A stretch of DNA of 7,507 nucleotides from Oscillospiraceae bacterium (GTDB lineage: Bacteria > Bacillota > Clostridia > Oscillospirales > Ruminococcaceae): contig JAGALG010000253.1 in the NCBI GenBank assembly GCA_017848075.1, forward strand, positions 1-7,507, given 5' to 3'. Shown piece after piece: positions 1 to 4,628 of the stretch. Below the pieces are notes generated by a model that was not told where the DNA came from, did not search any database, and saw nothing but the letters and a program-made list of their open reading frames with translations. A program made the position numbers and the translations under genes. Positions within the stretch are counted from its first letter, which is position 1. Each line of letters starts with the position of its first letter.

Positions 1-8
1 CAAAGGAT

Positions 9-53
9 GGGGCTTTTTCTTTTTGTAAAAAGGCTTGAGAAAGCCGTTTTTTG
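9..53 (+). terminator. Likely terminator tail of an upstream gene plus a small hairpin
   Basis: The window opens with GGGGC followed by two T-runs (14-18 and 20-24), which looks like the 3' arm and U-tract of a terminator whose 5' arm lies outside the window; the same GGGGCTTTT-C-TTTTT layout ends the terminator near 7424-7438. A second small hairpin follows: GGCTT (32-36), loop GAGA, AAGCC (41-45), then six Ts from 47. Its 5-bp stem is short, so it may only back up the first. A run of As on its 5' side means it could also act weakly on the minus strand. Confidence 0.4.
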
Positions 54-74
54 AGAATACGGAAAATATTTTTA

Positions 75-98
75 AAAAGTTAGCTTGTTTTAACTTTT
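75..98. repeat. Upstream palindrome, AAAAGTTA-N8-TAACTTTT
   Basis: Perfect 8-bp arms (75-82 and 91-98) are separated by 8 bases. The inner part, AAAGTTA-N8-TAACTTT, is repeated with identical arms and identical spacing at 140-161, on the other side of the promoter. The stem is almost all A/T, so a DNA-binding dimer is a better explanation than an RNA terminator. It sits just upstream of the -35 box. The cognate regulator is not identified. Confidence 0.5.
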
Positions 99-102
99 CC
101 TA

Positions 103-131
103 TTGACATTCCTATACTACTGTGGTATTCT
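103..131 (+). promoter_or_regulatory. Sigma-A-type promoter of the DUF3793-flavodoxin unit
   Basis: A perfect -35 box TTGACA (103-108) is followed by a 17-base spacer and TATTCT (126-131, four of six consensus bases) with an extended -10 TG at 123-124. Transcription would start near 138, inside the downstream palindrome, leaving a leader of about 50 bases. An alternative -10 TATACT (113-118) has only a weak -35 partner at the proper distance (TTAACT, 90-95), so overlapping promoters are possible. Confidence 0.65.
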
Positions 132-135
132 TTAG

Positions 136-165
136 TCAGAAAGTTAGTTAAAGATAACTTTCTGA
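136..165. repeat. Downstream palindrome with 11-bp perfect arms
   Basis: TCAGAAAGTTA (136-146) and TAACTTTCTGA (155-165) are perfect inverted arms separated by 8 bases. It contains the same AAAGTTA-N8-TAACTTT core as the palindrome at 75-98. It overlaps the expected transcription start, the classic place for a repressor site. Alternatively the transcribed part could fold as a leader hairpin. No T-run follows, so it is not a terminator. Confidence 0.6.
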
Positions 166-177
166 AGAAATGAACCC

Positions 178-185
178 AAAGGAGG
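178..185 (+). promoter_or_regulatory. Ribosome binding site that fixes the DUF3793 start
   Basis: AAAGGAGG lies 5 bases before the ATG at 191. An in-frame ATG at 170 would place this strong site inside the coding region and has no comparable site of its own, so 191 is the better start. Confidence 0.85.
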
Positions 186-190
186 TCCTT

Positions 191-769
191 ATGTCCGAGC
201 GTTTTGAATCCCAGCTGATCTTTCACTGTGCGCCGGTGCTGTCCGGGAAGAAACCGTCCAATCTGATCTGTTTCTCCAAAACAGCCCTGCCGGAGCTGCC
301 CCAGCTATTGGAGCGGTACGAAGTGCTGCTGCGGCGAAACGGTTTGGCGATTCGCTTTCTGGACCACTGTGATCACCGCTATATGCTGCTGATCTACCGA
401 CCTCAAATGCTGGAGCGCTATCTTTCTTCTCCCTTTGTCCGCAAGCTTCTGAGTGCTGACGGCTATGCCGAAGATGCAACGCTGGAGCAGCTGTTGGATC
501 ACCTGTCCCATCGTTTACAGAGCTGTTCCTCTTTCCCCCATGAGATCGGTCTCTTCCTTGGCTACCGAGCCGCCGATGTGATCTGCTTCCAGAAATATCA
601 GGGAGAAGGCTGTAAGCTCTGCGGCTACTGGAAGGTTTACTGCAGCGTGAAGCGCAGCCACAAATGCTTCCGCCAGTTCGACAGTATCCGCAACCGGATG
701 CTGACTATGCTGGCTCAGGGGCACAGCCTTCAGTCCATGCTGGAGCACCCCATTTGCTGCGCTGCTTAA
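191..769 (+). CDS. DUF3793 family protein
   Basis: A 192-residue protein with no signal peptide or membrane segment, so probably cytoplasmic. I recognise it as the DUF3793 family from memory of its conserved blocks: an N-terminal region with FHCAPVL (11-17), a central FPHEIGLFLGY block (HEIG at 117-120), and C141-x2-C144 running into GYWKVY (145-150), followed by a basic helix-like tail. The length is typical of the family. No biochemical function is established to my knowledge. The gene is followed after 53 bases by a flavodoxin with no terminator between them, so co-transcription is likely and suggests a role in iron limitation or electron transfer; that is inference. The conserved HEIG and the two cysteines could bind metal or a cofactor. 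The GGAGG site before 191 decides the start. Regulation probably acts through the paired palindromes upstream. Confidence 0.85.
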   Translation: MSERFESQLIFHCAPVLSGKKPSNLICFSKTALPELPQLLERYEVLLRRNGLAIRFLDHCDHRYMLLIYRPQMLERYLSSPFVRKLLSADGYAEDATLEQLLDHLSHRLQSCSSFPHEIGLFLGYRAADVICFQKYQGEGCKLCGYWKVYCSVKRSHKCFRQFDSIRNRMLTMLAQGHSLQSMLEHPICCAA

Positions 770-822
770 ATTGTTTATTCTTAATTTCCATACAAACTAT
801 TTTCATTTGGAGATATTTTATC

Positions 823-1251
823 ATGAATCGTATTGCTGTTATCTACTGGTCCGGCACCGGCAACACCGAAAAAATGGCAGAAGCCATTCTGTCCGGTGCA
901 AAAAATGCCGGCGCAGAAGCCGAACTCTTCAGCGTATCCAGCATTAGTACTGCAGCTGCGTTGGGCTACGATGTGCTGGCCCTGGGTTGCCCGGCAATGG
1001 GCGGCGAAGTGCTGGAGGAAGCGGAATTTGAGCCTTGGTTCACCGAACTGGAGTCCTCTCTGGGCGGCAAAAAAGTGGCTCTCTTTGGTTCCTACGGCTG
1101 GGGCGATGGTCAGTGGATGCGTGACTGGCATGAGCGCAGCAAAGCAGCAGGTGCAAACCTGCTGGATGAAGGCCTGATGGCCAATGAAACCCCGGATGCG
1201 GCTGCACTGGCAGAGTGCGACGCATGGGGCGCTAAACTTGCAAACTTCTAA
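823..1251 (+). CDS. Flavodoxin, short-chain clostridial type
   Basis: A 142-residue soluble electron carrier that binds FMN and can replace ferredoxin, typically when iron is scarce. The FMN phosphate loop SGTGNTE is at residues 10-16, after the first beta strand (RIAVIYW). The sequence also shows the LGCPAMG segment and FGSYGWGDGQWM (88-99), the second flavin-contacting loop, whose WGDG form is characteristic of clostridial flavodoxins. Length fits the short-chain class (about 140). The start at 823 has GGAG at 809-812; the frame is open back to 664, but that extension lies inside the DUF3793 gene and precedes the first strand of the fold, so it is rejected. It is the second gene of the unit beginning at 191 and ends in a hairpin at 1271. 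The specific redox partner cannot be told from the sequence. Confidence 0.93.
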   Translation: MNRIAVIYWSGTGNTEKMAEAILSGAKNAGAEAELFSVSSISTAAALGYDVLALGCPAMGGEVLEEAEFEPWFTELESSLGGKKVALFGSYGWGDGQWMRDWHERSKAAGANLLDEGLMANETPDAAALAECDAWGAKLANF

Positions 1252-1270
1252 GTTCTCACCTTTTACAAAA

Positions 1271-1310
1271 AACAACAGCGGACGGCTCAAACCGTTCGCT
1301 GTTGTTTTTT
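1271..1310. terminator. Bidirectional terminator between convergent genes
   Basis: A 15-bp stem (1271-1285 with 1292-1306, one G:U pair) closes a 6-base loop. It is flanked by As on the left and a T-run (1305-1310) on the right, so it can stop transcription from both sides: the flavodoxin unit on the plus strand and the lipoprotein gene on the minus strand. The lipoprotein stop codon (1309-1311) touches the T-run. Confidence 0.9.
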
Positions 1311-1956
1311 ATTTGCCAAATTCTTCGTTCCAGCCGTTCAGAGCGGCAAGAATCGCTTCGCTTGGGTCTCCCTCGTAGCTGTAGCAGTCAATGCTGCCGC
1401 CTTCGGCATCCTGCAGCAGATAGTCCTTCATCGCTTGATCGTATTCGTGGGGATCGGTGATGATTTTGCCGTCGATGACATAGCTGCTGCTTCCGTCCGC
1501 TCCTTGGTTGACAAAGACGGTGAAGTCGCTGAGCACACCCTTTTTCATGCTGATGTTATGCTGAATATGGGAGGGATTGCTCTCTCCATCAGCCGAGCAG
1601 GCAAACACCTTGGTATCAATGCTCACATAGGCGAAATCTTCGTTGTAGCAGAGAGCGACCCACCAGTTTTCGTCTGCCGGTTTTCCCATGGGCAGACCGG
1701 TCACCAAACTGCCGTCGGAGCAGTCCATGCCGACGATCTGATTGTCATACTCCCCATCGCCCCAGAGAAGGTACAGCTCCGGTTCTCCGCTGAGATCCAA
1801 GTCAGCAGCAAAGAGACTGCCGTTTTCCAATTCCAGGCTCTCGATCCAGTTCTGTGCAGGTTCTACAGCAGACTGGGGATCAAAGGCCGCCGCTTCCTTG
1901 GGCTGACAGCCGCAGAGGAGCAAAAGGGCAAAACATAAAAGAACGCTTCGTTTCAT
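1309..1956 (-). CDS. Small acidic lipoprotein of unknown function
   Basis: A 215-residue protein with a lipoprotein signal: MKR, a hydrophobic core, then LLCGC with the lipidated Cys at residue 17 (Cys at -2 is somewhat unusual for a lipobox). The mature part, about 199 residues, is acidic, soluble-looking and presumably anchored outside the cell membrane. It has a DLDLSGEPELYLL segment that resembles the D-x-D-x-(D/S)-G-x-x-E-L calcium-binding or FG-GAP-like loops common in clostridial surface lipoproteins; this is only a local resemblance. I do not recognise a named family. The start at 1956 is set by AGGAG (1965-1969), 8 bases upstream; an in-frame ATG further upstream would add a hydrophilic leader before the signal peptide and span the promoter. 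It has its own promoter and is probably monocistronic. Confidence 0.8.
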   Translation of the reverse strand: MKRSVLLCFALLLLCGCQPKEAAAFDPQSAVEPAQNWIESLELENGSLFAADLDLSGEPELYLLWGDGEYDNQIVGMDCSDGSLVTGLPMGKPADENWWVALCYNEDFAYVSIDTKVFACSADGESNPSHIQHNISMKKGVLSDFTVFVNQGADGSSSYVIDGKIITDPHEYDQAMKDYLLQDAEGGSIDCYSYEGDPSEAILAALNGWNEEFGK

Positions 1957-1964
1957 TTCATACA

Positions 1965-1969
1965 CTCCT
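1965..1969 (-). promoter_or_regulatory. Ribosome binding site that fixes the lipoprotein start
   Basis: On the minus strand AGGAG stands 8 bases before the ATG at 1956. The in-frame ATG at 1977 would put this site within the gene, and the one at 2043 lies upstream of the promoter. Confidence 0.8.
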
Positions 1970-1983
1970 TTCCTCATATTTTC

Positions 1984-2012
1984 AGTATACTGAGCGGACT
2001 TTTCTTTGTCAA
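1984..2012 (-). promoter_or_regulatory. Strong sigma-A-type promoter of the lipoprotein gene
   Basis: Reading the minus strand, a perfect TTGACA (2012-2007) is followed by a 17-base spacer and TATACT (1989-1984). Transcription would start near 1977, about 20 bases before the start codon. The -35 box directly abuts the T-run of the upstream gene's terminator. Confidence 0.85.
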
Positions 2013-2052
2013 CAAAAGAAAATCCTCCCCATGAGCCAGTCATGCGGAGGAT
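2013..2052 (-). terminator. Terminator of the membrane protein gene
   Basis: On the minus strand the arms 2052-2040 and 2034-2022 pair over 13 positions with one G:G mismatch around a 5-base loop, followed by TTTTCTTTTG (2022-2013). It begins 7 bases after the stop codon of the gene ending at 2060. Confidence 0.85.
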
Positions 2053-2059
2053 CGTTGCT

Positions 2060-2866
2060 TTATTCTGTTTTGCTGTGGCAGCTCAGTGCCATAACCAGTC
2101 CGTGGAAGCCCATGCAGGTGGTCAGTACCCAATGCAGAGTATCGATGGTGCAGACTTTCTGCATGGTGATGATCTGGCTCAGCCCCAGCAGCAGGCCGCA
2201 GAGGGCACATGCATAGCCGAAGGCACAAATGTATTTCGCGCCCTTCTCCGGCTTCACATTGCGGATGATTCGTGCCTGACCGATCATGGTCATGGAGAAG
2301 AACAGCAGCGTCAGCAGCCAAAGCATGCGGTCGGACATATCGGCGATCTGTGGGTGGGCCATAAACTGCTCCACAGTGTAGACCATAGTCCAGATGGCCG
2401 GCATGATCAAAATGCCGGAGCGACGGAACATCTTACCGCCGGTGATGGCAAAGGACAACAGGCTTGCACCAGCGCTGAGACCAATAAACAGACGAAGCAG
2501 CTGTACCAAAGCAGCCATTTTCATATTCATCAGGCGCAGCAGCGGATTGCCCCAGTAGAACAGCTCCTGCAGAAAGGTACGGAATTCCATGCCGCTGATG
2601 ACAAGGATCATCAAGCCGCAAACGGCAGAAGATACAGTCAAAAGAGCCGGGATCTTCACATGGAATTCGCCGGGCTTCATCACAAAGAGTCCGTAGCCCA
2701 CAATGATCAGCAGGGACAGGAGCAGCAGGGTGTTGTAGAACGAAACGGCAAAGCCTCCGCCGGAATAGAAGCCGGTGACCGGATCTACGCTGGTGAAGAT
2801 CAAAAAGACGCGCAGGGCCAAGCAGATCACAAGGCCGATGCCGCAAAAGAGTTTACTCCAGTTCAT
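2060..2866 (-). CDS. Eight-helix integral membrane protein of unknown function
   Basis: A 268-residue polytopic membrane protein. Hydrophobic segments lie at roughly 6-27, 39-63, 72-93, 115-140, 150-170, 180-197, 212-233 and 243-262. After the first helix comes DPVTGFYSGGG (28-38), a pattern I associate with uncharacterised multi-helix proteins of Clostridia (DPxTGFY), but I know no function for it. I see no ATP-binding, catalytic or transporter signature, and no charged residues arranged like a known channel or symporter. The start has TAAGGAG 7 bases upstream. It has its own promoter and terminator, is divergent from spoIID, and is transcribed toward the lipoprotein gene, though a terminator separates them. 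The full antisense frame is open over much of its length but is a shadow. Confidence 0.8.
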   Translation of the reverse strand: MNWSKLFCGIGLVICLALRVFLIFTSVDPVTGFYSGGGFAVSFYNTLLLLSLLIIVGYGLFVMKPGEFHVKIPALLTVSSAVCGLMILVISGMEFRTFLQELFYWGNPLLRLMNMKMAALVQLLRLFIGLSAGASLLSFAITGGKMFRRSGILIMPAIWTMVYTVEQFMAHPQIADMSDRMLWLLTLLFFSMTMIGQARIIRNVKPEKGAKYICAFGYACALCGLLLGLSQIITMQKVCTIDTLHWVLTTCMGFHGLVMALSCHSKTE

Positions 2867-2908
2867 AATGATACTCCTTACATAGAAAGGATAAAATGTG
2901 TACTATTC

Positions 2909-2937
2909 AGTATAGCACGAATTTGCCTTTTTGTATA
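2909..2937 (-). promoter_or_regulatory. Promoter of the membrane protein gene
   Basis: On the minus strand TATACT (2914-2909) has a 17-base spacer and a weaker -35 TATACA (2937-2932, four of six consensus bases). The predicted start of transcription is near 2902, about 36 bases before the ATG at 2866. Confidence 0.6.
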
Positions 2938-2957
2938 GCTAAATTGGAAGGGAATGG

Positions 2958-2986
2958 TAATATCTTTTGGGACAATCCCATAAAAT
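2958..2986 (+). promoter_or_regulatory. Putative SigE-dependent promoter of spoIID
   Basis: TAATATC (2958-2964) matches six of seven positions of the Bacillus SigE -35 consensus kmATATT. After 14 bases CATAAAAT (2979-2986) matches seven of eight positions of the -10 consensus CATACAmT. Spacing is right for SigE. The predicted transcript start, about 2993, lies very close to the ribosome binding site, giving an unusually short leader of about 14 bases; that is the main doubt. Confidence 0.6.
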
Positions 2987-2993
2987 AGGGGCA

Positions 2994-2998
2994 GGAGG
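2994..2998 (+). promoter_or_regulatory. Ribosome binding site that fixes the spoIID start
   Basis: GGAGG lies 8 bases before the ATG at 3007. The in-frame GTG at 2998 overlaps this site and is therefore not a credible start. Confidence 0.85.
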
Positions 2999-3006
2999 TG
3001 CTTAGA

Positions 3007-4053
3007 ATGCGCTTTTATGGACTGTGTTTCTGTCTGTTGGCGGTGTTGCTAGTGATCTTGCCTCTGTGGCCAGCAGGTTTGGGTGTGGAGAAGGAAGAAA
3101 GTACGGCAATAGAGCCGCCTCTGCTGGCGGTTGTGGAGCCTTTGGAGCAGGAAAGTGTTCCGCAAACGGAAAAAGAGGACTTGCTGCTGTCGGCCTTGGA
3201 TTTTGACGAGTTGACGGAGCTGAAAATCAAAAACGCTGCCAGCGGAGCAGTGGAAACAATTGCATTGGAGGATTTTGTTTTAGGGGCAGTCTGCAGTGAG
3301 ATGCCGGCTACCTTCCATCTGGAAGCGCTGAAGGCGCAGGCGGTCAGTGCCCGGACTTGGGCGCTGTATCAGCATTTTTGGCAGCAGGAGCATCCCAAGG
3401 AGGAGCTGCAGGGTGCGGATTTCCAGTCTGACCCGGATCACTGGAAGGGCTATGTGACCATGGAGCAGGCGCAGGAGCGCTTTGGAGAAAAGTTTGAGGC
3501 CTACTGGTCGCTGCTCAGTCAGGCCGTAGAGGAGACGAAAGGGCAGATCCTCTGCTATGAGGGACAGCCTATTGCGGCGGCCTACCACGCCATCAGTGCA
3601 GGTACAACGGAAGCGGCGGAGTATGTATGGGGCTCTGAATTGCCCTATTTGCAGGCGGTCAGCAGCAAAAGTGACGAGCTGGCTCCGGGCTTTGAGGAAA
3701 CAAAAACCTTTACAGCCAAGGAGCTGCAGACAATTTTCAGTGCCTGTGCTTTGGAGGGGGAGCCATCCGACTGGCTGGAAATTTTGGAGCGTTCCCCTTC
3801 GGGCTATGTACTGGAGATCCGGGTGGGGGATACGAAGCTCCGTGGACTGGACTTCCGGACAGCATTGGATCTGCGGTCCAGCTGTATGACGATTTCCTAC
3901 GGAGAGAATGGCTTTGTCATTACGACAAAGGGCTACGGTCACGGAGCCGGACTCAGTCAGTATGGAGCCGATTATATGGCGCGGCAGGGCAGTTCTTATG
4001 ATGAAATTTTAGCCCATTATTATAAGGATACTCAGCTTTGTACCTGGAAATGA
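3007..4053 (+). CDS. spoIID: SpoIID-type peptidoglycan lytic transglycosylase
   Basis: A 348-residue sporulation protein. In the Bacillus model SpoIID works with SpoIIP and SpoIIM to degrade septal peptidoglycan so that the mother cell engulfs the forespore, cutting glycan strands after SpoIIP removes stem peptides. Here one N-terminal transmembrane anchor (about 5-24) precedes a low-complexity Glu/Pro linker and a SpoIID domain from about residue 70. The catalytic Glu is E98 in SEMPATFHLEALKAQAVSAR, equivalent to E88 in B. subtilis. The C-terminal GYGHGAGLSQYGA block is at 309-321, followed by the typical ILAHYYKDTQL end. The usual YHxxSGGxT block reads YHAISAGTT (193-201), with Ala replacing a Gly. 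The gene stands alone, as spoIIP or spoIIQ are not adjacent. The SigE-like promoter fits mother-cell expression. No terminator directly follows the stop. A SpoIID-domain paralogue other than SpoIID itself (such as a LytB-type amidase enhancer) is possible. Confidence 0.9.
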   Translation: MRFYGLCFCLLAVLLVILPLWPAGLGVEKEESTAIEPPLLAVVEPLEQESVPQTEKEDLLLSALDFDELTELKIKNAASGAVETIALEDFVLGAVCSEMPATFHLEALKAQAVSARTWALYQHFWQQEHPKEELQGADFQSDPDHWKGYVTMEQAQERFGEKFEAYWSLLSQAVEETKGQILCYEGQPIAAAYHAISAGTTEAAEYVWGSELPYLQAVSSKSDELAPGFEETKTFTAKELQTIFSACALEGEPSDWLEILERSPSGYVLEIRVGDTKLRGLDFRTALDLRSSCMTISYGENGFVITTKGYGHGAGLSQYGADYMARQGSSYDEILAHYYKDTQLCTWK

Positions 4054-4072
4054 CAAAATTCGACAAAGCCTA

Positions 4073-4100
4073 TTGACACGAGCCAATATCCTGCTATACT
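4073..4100 (+). promoter_or_regulatory. Strong sigma-A-type promoter of the arsR-zntA operon
   Basis: Perfect TTGACA (4073-4078), a 16-base spacer and TATACT (4095-4100). Transcription should start near 4107, so the operator at 4109-4134 covers the start site and bound sensor would block initiation. The leader to the arsR start is about 114 bases. Confidence 0.85.
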
Positions 4101-4108
4101 GTAAGTGG

Positions 4109-4134
4109 AACATATGAGCAATCGTTCATATGAA
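4109..4134. promoter_or_regulatory. ArsR/SmtB-type 12-2-12 operator, site 1
   Basis: AACATATGAGCA (4109-4120), AT, CGTTCATATGAA (4123-4134) form an imperfect 12-2-12 palindrome, 8 of 12 positions symmetric, with CATATGA/TTCATATG as the strongest part. This layout is the known target type for SmtB, CzrA and CadC family sensors, and it sits immediately after the promoter of a gene for such a sensor. Confidence 0.8.
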
Positions 4135-4149
4135 AAAAGTTATGAATCC

Positions 4150-4174
4150 GCCTTCCTCATAAGGGAAGGCTTTT
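4150..4174 (+). terminator. Terminator-like hairpin in the arsR leader
   Basis: GCCTTCCT (4150-4157), loop CATAA, GGGAAGGC (4163-4170; 8 pairs, one of them T:G), followed by TTTTC. It lies between the arsR promoter and the arsR start, about 97 bases after spoIID. It could end spoIID read-through, or act as a partial attenuator of the zinc operon. The T-run is short (four), so it may be inefficient. Confidence 0.5.
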
Positions 4175-4182
4175 CAAAGAAG

Positions 4183-4208
4183 AACATATGAATAAATGTT
4201 CAATCGTT
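4183..4208. promoter_or_regulatory. Second operator-like site before arsR, site 2
   Basis: AACATATGAATA, AA, TGTTCAATCGTT is again a 12-2-12 arrangement with 8 of 12 symmetric positions, and contains perfect GAACAT (4182-4187) / ATGTTC (4196-4201) arms. It shares AACATATGA-N6-GTTCA with site 1 at exactly 74 bp offset. It ends just before the arsR ribosome binding site. Confidence 0.55.
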
Positions 4209-4209
4209 T

Positions 4210-4214
4210 GGAGG
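4210..4214 (+). promoter_or_regulatory. Ribosome binding site that fixes the arsR start
   Basis: GGAGG lies 6 bases before the ATG at 4221. The in-frame ATG at 4188 is inside operator-like site 2 and would put this site within the coding region. Confidence 0.8.
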
Positions 4215-4220
4215 TGTCCT

Positions 4221-4610
4221 ATGGAAGAAAAAATGAAGCTTCTGCAGGAACAGGAGGAGCTGTGCACCGAGCATCCCCATCACAGTGGTTTGATTTTAGA
4301 GGAAATGCAGGAAAAAATGCCGTCCTCCGTGGAACTGGAGCGAACAGCAGAGCTGTTCAAGGTGCTGGGAGACCCGACCCGGATGCAGATTTTGACCGCT
4401 CTCTTTACCCAGGAACTGTGCGTTTGCGATATCAGCGATCTGCTGGGTATGAGCCAGTCCGCTATTTCCCATCAGCTGCGGCTGTTGCGGAACAGTCGTC
4501 TGGTGAAAAATCGCCGGGAAGGCAAATCCATCTACTACTCATTGGATGATACCCATGTTGCGACCATTATTGCACAGGGTCTGGAACATATCCGTCACGG
4601 AAATTTATAA
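4221..4610 (+). CDS. ArsR/SmtB-family metal-sensing repressor (Zn/Cd type)
   Basis: A 129-residue winged-helix repressor. The family blocks ELFKVLGDPTRMQIL (44-58), the recognition helix region MSQSAISHQLRLLR (77-90) and wing REGKSIYYSLDD (99-110) are all present. Two metal sites can be read. The alpha-5 site has D110-x-H112 and H123-x2-H126, the same spacing as D84, H86, H97, H100 of S. aureus CzrA, a Zn/Co sensor. The alpha-3 site has ELCVCDI (C67, C69) as in CadC and ZiaR, with possible N-terminal partners C15, H18, H20 and H21. This predicts a Zn(II)/Cd(II)/Pb(II)-type sensor rather than arsenic or copper. It is 18 bases upstream of the pump gene, so both are one operon. It probably represses its own promoter through the site at 4109-4134 and is released by metal. 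Confidence 0.93.
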   Translation: MEEKMKLLQEQEELCTEHPHHSGLILEEMQEKMPSSVELERTAELFKVLGDPTRMQILTALFTQELCVCDISDLLGMSQSAISHQLRLLRNSRLVKNRREGKSIYYSLDDTHVATIIAQGLEHIRHGNL

Positions 4611-4628
4611 TTCACGGAGGGACTTACA

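Noticed and set aside
75..98. Upstream palindrome as a terminator of the preceding gene
   Set aside because: The stem is almost purely A/T and would be a weak RNA hairpin; its matching partner at 136-165 makes a protein-binding site more likely.
664..822. N-terminal extension of the flavodoxin frame
   Set aside because: It overlaps the DUF3793 gene, has no homology to the flavodoxin fold, and the ATG at 823 has its own ribosome binding site directly before the first beta strand.
781..1290. 169-residue minus-strand frame opposite flavodoxin
   Set aside because: It starts within the terminator loop and is antisense to a clear flavodoxin; composition is that of a shadow frame.
2006..2938. 310-residue open frame on the plus strand
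   Set aside because: It is antisense to the membrane protein gene, starts inside that gene's terminator region, has a Gln/His/Ala-rich composition typical of shadow frames, and runs through the opposing promoter.
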